From Adineta steineri (lineage: Eukaryota; Rotifera; Eurotatoria; Adinetida; Adinetidae), in the NCBI GenBank assembly GCA_905250115.1, contig CAJNOI010000076.1, forward strand, positions 146,114 through 210,113: 64,000 bases of DNA, in the 5' to 3' direction. A program made the translations under genes and the position numbers. Numbering within the stretch: position 1 is the stretch's first letter; each line of letters begins with the position of its first letter. The notes under the pieces were generated by a model. That model was not told the DNA's origin. It saw only the letters and a list, made by a program, of their open reading frames with translations, and did not search any database. This document shows positions 46,117-62,830 of this stretch, one piece after another.

Positions 46117-48913
46117 ATGTTAGATAAAATTACTCAACGTGATCGACAACAAATTAAAAAATCTACGACACATCAAAAGAAAAAACTAGGTATATAATAT
46201 CATTTATTATCGAATAAAATAATAAATGTTTTGTCCTTATCGTTAATTACTTGAGATTTATTCTATTTTGATCTTTAGTATAAGTACAAAATAGTAATTA
46301 AAAACAAACATTCTTTTTCATGATCTTATTCTATGTATCTTTAAGTACTCAGTCTTTCAATGCTCTTAAACATAGACATACTAATAACTGTTTTCTAATT
46401 CTCAATTAAATCTAGGTATGAACCTCGAGAATCCTTAGCAATTGTTATTTTCGTATATAAATATATTGTGTTCAGTTTACTTTAATGTTTAGATTACTCT
46501 CAAATAAATACATGTGATAAAATAATCGAATTAACAAATGAACAAGTACATGCTGCTCTAATATCTCTTATAACAATTGATAAACAAAATCGAACAGTTG
46601 CATCTCGTAAACGCCGTCGAAATAAATCAATAGAAAATGTCAACAAAAAACATAAACAAATCTATCATGAAATTATTTTATCGAATACAAATCAACCAGA
46701 AACAATTGTTCTTGCTACAAGTGCTCTTAATACTCAACAAATGGTTTGTTAATTTTTTTTATTTATCTATTTTTGTTTGAATTTAATTTAATTTAGAAAC
46801 AAATTAAAAAATTTGTTTTACTTTTTAATTGTCGATTATTATTATTGGATGATAAAACAATATTTAATCATACAATAACACATTTAATAACAGATGAAAT
46901 TGGACAAAATGATTCACTTATATGTACATTAACCAAAAATGTTGTTTGTGCTATTGCTCAACATTGTTTTATTCTTTCTTATCGATGGATTATTGAATGT
47001 TTAAAACAAAATACAATTATCAATGAAGAACAATATGAAATCGAAGGTGATAATATTATTTCAACAAAACATAATGGTCCACGTCGATCACGTTTATCAA
47101 AACGACCATTATTACCACTGAACCATTTTAGTAAAAATTAAAACAAAGAACATTAATATTAAGATTTTCCATTTTTTGTTTGTTTTAGTTATGATTAAAG
47201 GTGATAATCGACATTTTTTAGATTTTACAAATACAGAATTAGGTGATATAGCTTGGTTAGCTGGCGGTATTTATATAGAACAAAATCGTTTTCCAAATAC
47301 GGTTTTTCCTAGACAATGTTTTTTATTAATTGAAGACGAAGATATAAGAAATAAAGTGAGAAGAATTTTTTTTCTATTTCTTTAATTAAATTTCCTTAAG
47401 ACTAGAAAAAAAAAATTTCTACTATACTTTGTCAGACAAAAAATAAGAATGAATATTATTGTAGTTAAGGCGGAGAATCTTTAATTAGAATCTTTAGCTT
47501 GTTTTCTATACGATCATAATATCATGTTCTTACACAGTCTACTTAGTCCATTGTTTTTTTTATAATATTGTATTGTATTTGTTCAATCTTAAGTGAATAT
47601 TAAATTACAAGCATTATAGAAATGCTTTGTATGAAAAAGATCTATAATTAATGATGCTTTACATCTGGAATAATTATAAGTACTATTTATAGATACTAGT
47701 TATCAGGATGGTAGTTGAGAGTACATTGTTTTGTTACCTTCTTTTTTCTCTCTGTTTAGTTTACCGAATGATTTACTCTTTTGACTTTGCCTACATTTAT
47801 ATAATGAACTTTACACAGAAAGGAAAAATATAGTGTAGTCAATAGAACACAGTATATAGGAAAGTAATAGAGTATAAAATAGAGGTTAGTAAGTCGGTAA
47901 AATATTTATTCATTGAAGTTATTGGTAATTTTTGACTAAGTGCATCGAGAGGGCTTTAAGATTCACTGAAGCGAATCGTTATCAATCATGTTTTTCTACT
48001 GAAACGAAATAGTTATACATATATCACTGTAAGAATTACCACCTAACAAAGATCAATCAAATGCAATCTGGAATAAAAAAACTTAAAGTAAGATTTTAAT
48101 TTTTATATTTTTCTACAAAAACTCTACAATAAATATTGTATTCTTCATTGTGAAAATGCAATCTGTTTATTCTCATTACTTCTATCAATATTGATTTTAC
48201 TCTATCGTTTGTCTTCTTGTATATACTTTGTTTTTTTTCTTCTCATATAGTTACTATTAGAAATATATTTTTGAACTCAGGCGTGCAACCTTTTCTTAAT
48301 ATACCAACGGAAGTAATTAAGTATAACATATATATATATAGATGTACTAGAATTGTGAAATGAAATATATTATGTAAAGTACGTTCTATATTTATATATA
48401 AGATCTCTGTTGGGATTAACAAATATTTTCTATTAAAAATGAATATTTGTCGTAAAAATAAACTTAATTAAACACATTATATAAGATTAATATTCTCTAT
48501 TGCGCTAGAGGTATTCATTATTGTCTGGTCTATTAATTTAATTCTAATAGAGAGAGTTTGTCTGACCTAGATATAATAGAAATCTTTTTTTATACATCCA
48601 TCCTGTTCTTTTCTTTGTCATCTGCTAGAAGAAAATAGACTAGAGGAGATGTGGTATTTTTGATTCTTTTTGATGTCAAAAATAAGTAGACATTTTTCTT
48701 AAAATAAGCTTATTTTCTAGACTATTGTTAATAATGATGAAGGTTAGTTACATGTAATTTATTTTTTTTTAGAATATGTTTCATCGTTGTATTGATAAAG
48801 GTTTAAAATTTCTTCGAAGTGAATGGTTAATACGTTCAATTGTTGAATATCGTATGGCTAATATAGTACAATATCATTGTGATCCATTTGATACTATTGA
48901 TCGGTCTGAATAA
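46117..48913 (+). CDS. Second protein with BRCA1-type tandem BRCT
   Basis: Five exons (46117-46189, 46493-46743, 46797-47130, 47189-47355, 48773-48913) total 322 codons. The start is the first codon after a CTTCAG acceptor-like sequence, so a 5' exon or trans-spliced leader may precede it. A basic N-terminal region (ASRKRRRNKS) leads to BRCT 1, with FNHTITHLITDEIGQ, LSYRWIIECLKQNTIINEEQ and YEIEGD, and BRCT 2, with WLAGGIYIEQNRFPN and KFLRSEWLIRSIVEY. The BRCT order and linker resemble those of the gene 200 bp upstream, so the two are probably diverged tandem duplicates, this one lacking the homeodomain. The last intron is 1.4 kb, unusually long here. A single fused transcript with the upstream gene is possible but would need to skip its stop. 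Confidence 0.75.
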
Positions 48914-51304
48914 TTTCTCTCTCTCTCTTTCTTGTTTTTTGTGTATTTGATTTATGTAAATATTTCGTATGTTGATAATAATCCGGTGAAAATTATTGTA
49001 GCTAGTCAGATAGGAAACAAACAGGGATTTGGGTATTTTCATATATAACTATTTTTGTTGAACATTATTATTTGTGTTATTATTATTATTGTTTTTTTTC
49101 TTCTTCTTCTTCTACTTTTGCTAGATTTTCTAAATTGAATAAAGATATTTTTCATCTATATTTTTGTCTAGTTTATTATTTAGGTTTATTAAAAAAAAAA
49201 AAGATAATTTTTACTTATTTTTTTGTCATAGATAAATCACGCACACACACTTATTATTGACATACAACAGATGTTTATTTGATGTTATATAATTATTTAG
49301 TAATCTCCATGCATTTTCATCACTATTGCTTTTCTAGTGTTGCTGTTGTTGTTATTTTTTCTTTCTTGCTTTCTTCTTATTGTTCTTATATAGATATATA
49401 TGTTCGTTGGAATGCTTATGCGTGTGCATCTCTTTCGGCTTATCTGTTTGCTTACGCATTATTGTCTATTCTTTTAAGTTTTTTTATGTTATTATTGACG
49501 TAGTTTCTTTCTTTTGACTAGTTCGGAAATATAGCACTACTGTTATGAGTACGCGTGTGTATGTTGAATAAGAAAAAAAGACAGAGACAGAGAGAGAGAG
49601 AGAGTAATAAAGAAAGAAACGAATGTAGACAAGTCGATAGGAGAGTAATAGAGAATCTATAGAACAAGAAAGAAAAAATATAGGAGAGGAAAAGAACGTA
49701 ACAAAAAGGATTTTGACCTCATTCTCCGTGTTTTTTTTTTCTTTCGCTTTATAGTACGAACGAACTTCGACGTCTTATCATTTAAATATTGTTTGATTGT
49801 GATAGATTTTTTTATTGTTATAAAGAACTATATGTCAAAAAGTAAACATAACCATCGAGAAAAAAAATGGAACTTATTAAAGAAGTAAGCATTATTTGTT
49901 TTTTTTCTCCTCATTTTTTTCTTCTTCTTCTTCTTCTTTTTCTTTCTTGTTCGATAACAGAAAAAACCCTAAGCTAAACTAGCATTCTCTTTCTTCTTTA
50001 TTCTTTCGTGCTAGACAGATACGCATCCAAGTTCAAGGATGTTATAAGTAAGTCTGAATAGGAAAGAAAAATATGTTGTCTTCAATGGAATATTAGAAAG
50101 AAATTAATAAATACAAAAGAAAATATATATATATTCGAATAGAAAATTTTTTCTTATTTACAAAAGATCAGGTGAGACAATTATATTTTTTTTTTATTAT
50201 ACGTGTCTGGTATTTTTTTTTCTTCGAGTGATTAAAACACGAAATAAAACAGAACAAGAAATTCATTCACATTTTGCGTACTAGTTATCTATTGGATGAA
50301 AAATGACAGATGTTCTTTATTTTGATTGACATATAAATGTAAACGAGATACCTTTTTTTTCTTCTTCTTTTATAAAAACGATACGCTTAAGGTAACAGAC
50401 ATGCTTCAAATGCTTTTTTTCTACCTTCTATTCAAAAATCAATTTAGTTCTTACAATGCTTGTTCTTTTTACCCTATTATTGCTATGATTAATCAATTAA
50501 CATTAGGAATAATGAGTGCAATAACTATTCTTTATTTTATGAAAAGAAATTTGATTTTGTTTGTTTTTGAAAAATACTCATTTTCTTAATTATTCATTTA
50601 TTTAAAACACTCTGACCTGTATGTGTTCCCTTGTTCAAATGAAATCTAATGTTATTTTTTGCTATTAAAGAAACCTTTCTAATTATTAACAGATTACATT
50701 AAAATATTTGACGTAAGAAAAATTGTTTATCATATGTTTCAACTGTTTTGACATTCATATGAACTTAATTTTAGAAACTTCAAGTATGATATGAATAATA
50801 GTGCATATAGACGTATTAAATGTTCATGCGTATGTTGTGGAGATCATTTGATATTCTTTCATTTCCTTTTTTTTTTGTCATCACGCCACCACTATCAATG
50901 ACGCACGACAAAGACGTAAAAGTTAAGAAAATGTTTGATTGATTGCTCTTAGTAAAATCTACTAAAGATAACGTAAAAATTGTCGCCTATTTGCTTTCTC
51001 CTTTACATTTTCTTCTTTATCGTTAATTTATGTCTTCATCAATAGTATGCGCGCACTCACCCTTATAAAAAATAAAAAGTTTATTTGCAAACAAATATAT
51101 ACAAACCTCTCACACATAAAAATGACAAAATTTAATGTACATTTCGATTTTACTTTCTTTTTGTTTATTTTTATAACTAAACTTTAAGTTTATTCTGTTC
51201 TATTTCTTTTCGAAAAATTCACATGATTCGAACACAAAGTTCAGTCCAACTAAACAACAACAAAATATAACATGCATAGATTTGTTGTTTTTTTTCTATT
51301 TTAG
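48914..51304. other. Long low-complexity spacer upstream of the kinase gene
   Basis: About 2.4 kb rich in T-runs, TTCTTCTTC and (GA)n tracts (for example 49585-49604). Several short hydrophobic frames here are explained by T-richness. The kinase's 5' untranslated exons and promoter probably lie in it, since its ATG directly follows a TTTTAG acceptor. Nothing else is supported. Confidence 0.5.
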
Positions 51305-55505
<4,201 letters not shown>

Positions 55506-56318
55506 TCTGGTTAATTTTATTTGTTAATATATATACATGTGTACATATAAATATTTAAAGTTTTCTCTTTTCTCGCCGGTGATCTTCTTTGATAGTGTGT
55601 GAATTGGTTTCTTTTTTCTTTTTTTCTTCTTTTTTTTTATAGTTGTAGCAAATGAAAAGAAAATATTTTGTAGATAATTCTCTTACGGTGAAGAGTTTCA
55701 TTCACATAAAACTAAATACATATATATTTTCTTTTTCTTTCCTTTTCTAATGTACAGTTCTATTATTTTTTGTTCTTCTTGTTGGTTTGTATTTTCATTG
55801 TTAGTCTGCACTAGCAGTTCAAAAAAAACATGTTAAAAATATATATAATACATATTTGCGTTTCATGTAACCGGTTCTTATGTTTGTTTGTTTTTCTTTT
55901 CTTATTTTCAAGTATTATTGTATTTCTATCCTTGTAATCATTCACTCTCTCTCTCTCTCTGTCTCTTTTTCGATCAGTCCATTCATGTGCTTCATTGACT
56001 GTACAGGCAAAAAAAAGAAACGTTTTTTTTTCTTTTGGTTCTGAAGAGAACGAAATAGAGATGAAATGAAATTGAAGAAAGGAAAAGAAAAAAAAATAAT
56101 GTTATTTGCTTGGAAAAAAAACGACTCATATTGATGCATATCTTTATATATTTTATGTCGTTCGTTATATACAACCACCTGATTTTCTCATGATTACACA
56201 TTGAATGACTGTCTTTGTTTTTATCAAAGGAAATTTACACAATAAAACCAAAACCAAAAAAAAAATTTTCGTATTCGTATGAATATTTTTCTTTTAGATA
56301 TTTTTTAATTATATACTC
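55506..56318. other. Spacer between kinase and RING genes
   Basis: T-rich 3' untranslated region of the kinase and upstream flank of the RING gene, with a CTCTCTCTCTCT run near 55948. AATAAAA near 56242 may be a polyadenylation signal. No gene seen. Confidence 0.5.
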
Positions 56319-57567
56319 ATGAGGACAATCATTGATGCAAATATATCTCCGATTTGTTCATCATCTCAAACAGAATTCATGTCAACAACAACAACAACAA
56401 AACATCATACACCTTATCATAGTCGATTAAATAGTAATAGTAGTGAACAAGAAAATACTTCGAATGATTATATTTTTATATCTTCTTCTCCATCTTCAAC
56501 ATCATTATTCATTCCATCTAATACAAGGCAATTTTTATAATATATATTATTTAATTTTGAAAAAAAATATATCTATTTTTTTATGTATACAGTTCCGGTG
56601 AAGTATCCGATGAAAATAATTTATTTGAACAAGTCGATGAAATTGATTATTTAACTGAATATATATGTCCAAGTGATAGTGATGATGACTCATCCTATTT
56701 TCGTAATTATGATGATGATGATAAAAATAATAATGATTTATATGTAAAAACTCATTTAAATAAACAGCAGTTGAATTATATTGATCATGTACAAGAAAAA
56801 AATTATCAACGATCAAAACGTTCAAATAAAAAAATAAATGCACAACGTCAGATTAAGACAAAACATGCCAAATCAATCAAAATTAAATCACATAATAAAC
56901 ATTTGTATATACATCATCGTTTAGCTAAAAAAGTTCGACTTGACGAACCAAGTTATAATTATATGCCATCATCTCAACCAGTTCCATCATATACTTTAAC
57001 TGAACTTCGATCAATTGTTAATCAATATCGTCATCCATACAATTCTTCATATATATATTATTCAACGCCAACAAGAAAAGCTCGACATACAAAAATTACT
57101 AATGATATGTATATTGATGAATCTCAAACAAACTTAGCTGCATTAGAATTTCGAGAATATGCATTACATGAATATAACATCCCTGATGAACCTTCATATG
57201 ATGATGCTATGGTTAATTTTCTTCTTGAAATGCAAAATCGTGATCTGTAAATATTTTTATTTATTTATTTAAACAAAAACTAAGAGTTTTTATTTTTAGT
57301 TCACCAGAAGATTATGAAATGTTATTACGTCTTGATGAACGTGTACAACGAAAAACAGTTAACAAAAATATATTAGATACATTACCAACAATAAAAGTTA
57401 CTGAAACGCATTTAGATGATCAATGTACAATATGTATGGAAAAATATAATCTTGATCAAGAACTTAAATTATTACCATGTACACATATATTTCATTCAAA
57501 TTGTATTGAAACCTATTTACAAGAATTTTCTATACAATGTCCATTAGATAATTTACCATTAGTGTGA
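56319..57567 (+). CDS. RING-H2 finger protein, probable E3 ubiquitin ligase
   Basis: Three exons: 56319-56527, 56593-57246 and 57300-57567, about 376 residues. The first intron begins GC instead of GT (ACAAG|GCAATT) and ends CAG; the frame stays open only with this join. The N-terminal two thirds are Ser/Asn/Asp-rich and basic (KINAQRQIKTKHAKSIKIK) without a known fold. The C-terminus is a RING-H2: CTICMEKYN, LPCTHIFHSNCIETYL and CPLDNLPL. The eighth zinc ligand position is Asp (CPLD) where most RINGs have Cys; Asp at this place is tolerated in some RINGs such as RBX1. It probably transfers ubiquitin in the nucleus or cytosol. The substrate is unknown. Confidence 0.82.
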
Positions 57568-58935
57568 TATTAATACGAAAAAACGATTCTTTTTTTTTTG
57601 TTTGTTTTTTTTTATGGATAATGTACTATCCATTGATACTTAATTGTAATTTTTTTCTGCTTGATTTTTTCACTGATATTATATTATATATTTCCTCTTT
57701 TTTTTGTATTATTATTTATTTTGGATATAATGTAATGGTATTTTTCATTTTCTTACAAAGAATATACAAGAATTCGGTGCCAATTATACAAGATATGAGA
57801 GTTCTTAAATATTTTGTTTTCAAGTCCTGAGACATCTGACTGATGTTAAACTTTCTCTCTTGCCATTCAATAACGATAGATATAAAACATTGTCTGATAT
57901 ACTAATTATCAATGCACATAAGTATGAAAAAGAGTTGTGTATTTAGAGGTACAAGTGTTTACAAAAAAACTTGCACAAGTTCTTCGATAGATATCGTCTT
58001 ATATACAAGTTTTGTTCAAGTTGTTTCATATTGTGATGAATAGCCTACGAAGAGCACTATGGCACAGTATAATTTCACATTCCTTTAATTTCCGTTGAAA
58101 AGAAATATAAAGCAAATATCAATCGTTTCTGAAGAATCTTTATGTCGAAATCATCGTGTATGTTTTAGCCCCTTTTTTCTTTCGTCTTTCTCTTAATATT
58201 TGTTGTTTCATTGCATAATCATGATGTTATCTTTTTTGACAATGCATACTTTTGTCGAAGTCTTACTTCTCTTTTCCGTGAATTCTGAACCTATTATTAA
58301 CGCTTTTTTTTCTATAATGAAAAGCTGTTAGTTGAACATAGACGATATTATACTGCATATCAGAATGACTTAACAATATTTTCGTATGAGCAGGGAACAT
58401 CAGATTCACAATACATGTGTATGTGTGTGTAGTGTATCTAGAACACGTTCAGATCTATACATTATAACATGTAGTGAAATTTCCTTGTAACTAAAAGACT
58501 TGATGTTCTCAAAGAACTGTCTTTTTGCAAAAATTCCAGATCTGATTTCAAACTGGAAAAACTCGAATGTAAGAAATACTAAATGAATGAAATTCAGCTG
58601 GCTCTGTTATAAGGAAAATATATTCTTTCTTCTTCTCAATGTCATCCTTGAATTTCTTTTGAAACTGCATACAACATTCAATGTTTTACGATTGTGAAAA
58701 GGTTGACCTATCTAATTTGCCAATAGCACAAAACGTCCAAACAGACTGAGTTAGCAAATAAATCGTCTACAAAAGATGGTTTCACTTGGAATGGACCAAT
58801 CACATTGCTAATTATTTCGCTTTATTTTGTTCATTCTGCTTGACGTCAACGTGATGAGATGCAAACAATGAACAAATATGTATGTATATATATAAAGCTT
58901 TATCTTAGTCAGAAACATCATAATCATAATAAAGT
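57568..58935. other. Intergenic, nothing recognised
   Basis: About 1.4 kb between the RING gene and the F-box gene. It contains several ACAAGT/ACTTGT words around 57950-58025 that might fold, but no coding or telomere-like element. Confidence 0.5.
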
Positions 58936-61201
58936 ATGAACCGATCAATTGCTCATCTTCTGGATTTACCTAATGAAATATTACTTATTATTTTTAAGTA
59001 CTTGAACAATATGGATGTACTTTATCTTTTATTGGATATTAATAATAGACGACTTAATAATCTTGCACAAGAAAATATTTTCACCAACATTCTGAACTTT
59101 GTCTCAATTGATAATATTTCTGTAATCGATCGATTCTGCAATGATATATTACCAAGAATTCATCATAATGTGAAATGTTTTATTTTTGATCCAATTTTTA
59201 TGGAACGTATTCTTCTTGCCAATGACTATCCGAATTTAACTAAACTTACAATTTCTCATTTCCAACAAGAAATCGCTTCAAATTATTTTACAAGTAAGCA
59301 TCTAATATAAATTTTATTAGTTGAGAAACAATAAAGATGTTAAAAAAGAGAAGACTTCAGTATGTTTCACTACATTGCTTTTCTTCTTTAGATGAATCAT
59401 CACTTCGATCTATTTTCCAAGAACAAATTACAAATCTTATTCTTATCAATAATGATAAATGGAAAATAGAAGATTTATTGAAAATATATACTGAAAATGT
59501 ATACGTTCATATCCTGACCTTTTTCAAATATTTGAAAAAATTAAGTATCATGGAACCATGTGTTATATCATATCTACCTTTATCATTTTGGTATCCACCT
59601 TTATCACTTGATTATTTGCCATCGACTAGTTTTTCATCTCCGATTCTTACTCATTTAAATATCAATGTCGACACTTTCAATGATTGTCTTCATTTACTTG
59701 ATGGTCGATTTAGAAAATTGACAACATTGTGTGTTAATGTCTTTCATATGGACAGATTCTCAGACGCTGTTTACAATATGGTGAGTTTTTATAAATAATT
59801 TCATTTATGCCATTAAGATTATTGCTATTTCAATGCAGTTAACGATTAATCTCAAAAAATTCAGATAAGAGATCGAATGATTAAGTTTTATTTTGATAAG
59901 GAGAAAAAAGTATTACATGTTGAGGAATACATCAGAATCATCGACATTCAGTTTGTACTTACTAGAAATTATGATTATATAATATTTTATCAAATAAATT
60001 TCACATTGCAAAGTAGACTACTCAGTTTCATGATATGATTAAATATTATCATATGTCAACGATCATCAGCATAGAATGGAGTGAAAGTTTTTCTATAATA
60101 ACATGTTTTCCAATAATTGAGATATGAGTGGAAGTTTGCGGTCTAAAACTTTAATTGTTCTTCTAACACTCGTTTGTCGTGCTGTAAAATGAGAAAATGA
60201 AACTACTAGATTTGTCATTTGTGGTCATTTACAGATAGAATATAGATCATATACCATGTGTAAAATAATGATGCTTATGATTTAATTTTGTTGATTATCA
60301 AAAAACTATTTCTTTTTTTTTCTAGGACAAATTATTGAATCTAAAATGTTTCTCATTAAAATCGCGCAATCCATTTCATCAATATGATAAAATTGTATTA
60401 CCTTTTCGTCGAATGTCAAATCTAGAAAAGTTAACTCTAAACATTTCTATAGAAAGTCGAAATAGAATCATCAATGATACTTATGTTCAACATGATATTT
60501 TGGATTATATGCCACAACTTCATTCATTCACTTTCTATATTTGTACTTATGTCAATCTGAATGTTTTATCCTACAAGTTATCTAGTGAAGATATTCAACA
60601 AACATTAATAAATAATGGACAACAACATGTCAGGAGTATGGCCAGTTATGTTACTAATATTGTCAATTTGCCTCTTGGTATCAGAACTGCATGCTCAATT
60701 TTCTCACTTCCTTTTAAATTTGATTATCTCCAAGATATTGGCAATCACTTTCCAAATATTGTATTCAATTATGTTACCTATTTAGGTATACAAGATATTA
60801 CTCCATTCGAATATGAATTCTTCATGCGAATTGCCCGATCGTTCCCGTTACTGAAGTATTTAAGTATTCGGAATGGAGAATCACAAAAATTGGATGGTGT
60901 TATGACATTTTCATCTGACAAATGTCAATTACATTCAATTATTGAATACCCTCACCTGGCTATACTTGATGCCAGATTTGCACATGAAGATTATGTTGAA
61001 CAATTTCTGAATGAAGCAAAAACATTCGTACCTTGTCTGACCGAATTTAAAGTCTATGTTGGTCATATAAACGCAGTAACAAAAGGTTTTACAAGAGAAG
61101 AAACACGACGTAATTGTGCTAAGATGAAAAAAATAACTACGACAGGGGGTATGGTACATTGGAAAGATTTATGTCTTTATTTTCCTTCTTTGTATAAATA
61201 G
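58936..61201 (+). CDS. F-box protein of the bdelloid-expanded type
   Basis: Exons 58936-59293, 59392-59780 and 60326-61201 sum to 541 codons. The N-terminal F-box is clear: LLDLPNEILLIIFKYLNNMD followed by VLYLLLDINNRRLNNLA. The remainder has repeating segments of the kind L..L.i......l, for example LTKLTISHF, LTHLNINVDTF, LKCFSLKSRN, LEKLTLNISIE and LKYLSIRNG, consistent with irregular leucine-rich repeats. It should act as the substrate-binding arm of an SCF ubiquitin ligase. The second intron is 545 nt, ten times the local norm, without recognisable content. TATATATATAAAG about 50 bp before the ATG may be a TATA box. Confidence 0.82.
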
Positions 61202-61539
61202 ATGTATTTTTGTTTTGTTTTATTCAATAAACTAAAAAAGATGGTAAATGTTGTATTTTGTAGCCTAATTATATTTCTCAAGTATAAAGAAATATTTACT
61301 AAATTATTAATGATCGTTTGTCATTTCATAAAAGAAAATATAAAATGAATCATTTAATTTGGCTCTTTCTTTAATCTTTTATTGTAATTATGGTTAACAA
61401 ATAAAAGACAAAAAACAATGTGTGTGTTTTTATAAAATAAGTTAAAATTAAAAAAGGTCTATTTGAAACTGGTGGTTTTGGCTTCAGCATATTAATAATT
61501 ATCATTATTATTTTTACCACAATGTTAAACTCGACGGTC
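61202..61539. other. Spacer between the F-box gene and VCP copy C
   Basis: 3' flank of the F-box gene with an AATAAA signal at about 61225, then AT-rich sequence up to the VCP tail fragment. No gene seen. Confidence 0.5.
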
Positions 61540-61608
61540 ATTACTACTAGTACCACCTGATTGTTCTAATGTTTTACCAAACGCTTCATATTTTTTAATT
61601 CCATCATT

Positions 61609-61761
61609 AGGGTTTGGGTGGTGGTGTGGTTGTAGGTGTGTGTGGGTGAGTGGTGTGGTTGTGGGTGTGTGGGTGTGTGGGTGTGTGTGGGTGTAGGCGT
61701 GAGCTAAGAAAAGAGACACCAACACACACCCAAACACTCATACACACTACACCCACACCCG
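61609..61761. repeat. Foldback with telomere-like arms in VCP copy C
   Basis: A long G-rich arm (GGTGGTGTGGTTGTAGG and on), then the reverse-complement core GTGAGCTAAGAAAAGAGACA, then a C-rich arm ending ACACCCACACCCG. It shares its tail-side flank with 38704-39035 and its N-domain-side flank with 35849-36158. Confidence 0.8.
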
Positions 61762-62029
61762 TCGATGACGTATACGAAAATATTGTTTTAAATATGCTTG
61801 AGTTAAAATGTTTATTACTCCTTTTGAAGTATCAGCAATTGGTGAAACATGTATAATTGTACCACGTTCAATACGTCAACAAGCTTCAACGATTACAGTT
61901 CCACCTGAACGAACTCCCAAGTTATTTTGTACCATGATGTTCATTTGAATATGGCCATCTGGACATGTATTATTGTCAACAGCAAAACAAAATGTCTGAT
62001 GATTTTTTATTCTTTTTAGCATAACAGTA

Positions 62030-62080
62030 GGGGTGTGAGCTAAGAGAAGAGACACCAACACACACCCACACCCACACCCG
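62030..62080. repeat. Short foldback with telomere-like arms in VCP copy C
   Basis: GGGGTGTGAGCTAAGAGAAG then AGACACCAACACACACCC and CACCCG. A compact member, core on the minus strand, between the D1-start and N-domain fragments. Confidence 0.75.
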
Positions 62081-62207
62081 TGATGATGGTAAACCAAATT
62101 TGAAGAATTTTTCCGGACATTTAATTCGATGTTGTGCAAGATTTTTTAATTCGTGTTTAGCGTTTTGTAAACCAGTAATATCATCGTAATCGATATCATT
62201 TAATAAC

Positions 62208-62515
62208 GCGGGTGCGAGCTAAGAGAAGAGACAGCAGCACACACCTACACCTACCCACGCCTGTGGATGTGCGATGTCAGCTTACTGATCACCGATATAA
62301 CTGAGACCAAGCTCACTGAAGCACCGATGATGTCGATGCACCGACGTTTACTACTATGTCAGACATATTTATATCAGTAAGTGTTGGTGCATCGAGATCG
62401 TCAGTACTTCAGCGAGTTCAGTACTAGTTTGTTCAATATTTTAACCGACACTGCACATTCCTACTCACACCCTCACACACATACAACCACATTCACACTG
62501 TCACACACACCCTCA
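62208..62515. repeat. Long foldback with inner hairpin, homologue of 34756-35057
   Basis: Starts GCGGGTGCGAGCTAAGAGAA and ends CACACACACCCTCAA. Its inner arms, about 62305-62351 and 62378-62421, pair as in the copy at 34756-35057. The loop, the GATGCACCGACGTTTAC stem and the flanking TGATCACCGATAT segment are conserved between the two, in opposite orientation. Confidence 0.78.
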
Positions 62516-62570
62516 AGATGGTTTGGAATACATCATATCAATTCTCTTCGGATTCTCCGAAACACATAAC

Positions 62571-62738
62571 TGAGGGTGGGTGTGGGCAGCACTCGCGCGA
62601 GCGGGGTGGGGAGTGCACACCCCAAAAGTTTTTACACTTTTTGAAAATCCTGTAACTACCCCTCCCCCCCCTAATCTTAGACCCTTCGCGGGAGCTTTAA
62701 GTGTCGGTGTGACTTAAGAGACACACACCCACACCCAT
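62571..62738. repeat. Foldback with GC-rich body, homologue of 35849-36158
   Basis: TGAGGGTGGGTGTGGGCAGC, a GC-rich body with CTCGCGCGAG and a poly-C run (reverse complement has several G-tracts), CCCTTCGCGGGAGC, then GTGACTTAAGAGACACACAC and CACCC. It separates the VCP D2 fragment from TAF6 copy C. Confidence 0.7.
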
Positions 62739-62830
62739 CAATATACTGAACTTCATGATGACTTAGACGTGCTGTTGTTGTTGTTTTAGATGGTAAATTT
62801 CCATTTCATAAACGAAATCAAACAATTAGC
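62739..62830 (-). pseudogene. TAF6: TAF6 fragment, copy C
   Basis: On the minus strand this repeats the start of copy B (GAAATGGAAATTTACC, then the ARLSHHEVQYID codons in mutated form), and is cut by the foldback exactly after the codons for QYID, where copy B continues NHEL. It contains a stop and frame changes. Confidence 0.7.

Larger units (their letters stand above)
61540..62570 (-). pseudogene. VCP: VCP/CDC48 scrambled pseudogene, copy C
   Basis: Read on the minus strand from 62570 down: a D2 fragment (CFGESEEN, compare VCP FGESEAN), a foldback, the linker and D1 start (LLNDIDYDDITGLQNAKHEL then CPEKFFKFGLPSS), a foldback, N-domain (FCFAVDNNTCPDGHIQMN, NNLGVRSGGTVIVEAC, IIHVSPIADTSKGVI), a foldback, and the C-terminal tail (NDGIKKYEAFGKTLEQSGG). 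Real VCP order is N, linker, D1, D2, tail, so the pieces are shuffled. Every breakpoint carries a telomere-like element. Individual fragments are better preserved than in copy A, but stops and missing AAA cores make it non-functional. Confidence 0.83.

Noticed and set aside
49072..50589. Several hydrophobic frames upstream of the kinase
   Set aside because: Explained by poly-T and TTC tracts giving Phe/Leu/Ser runs; no conserved motif.
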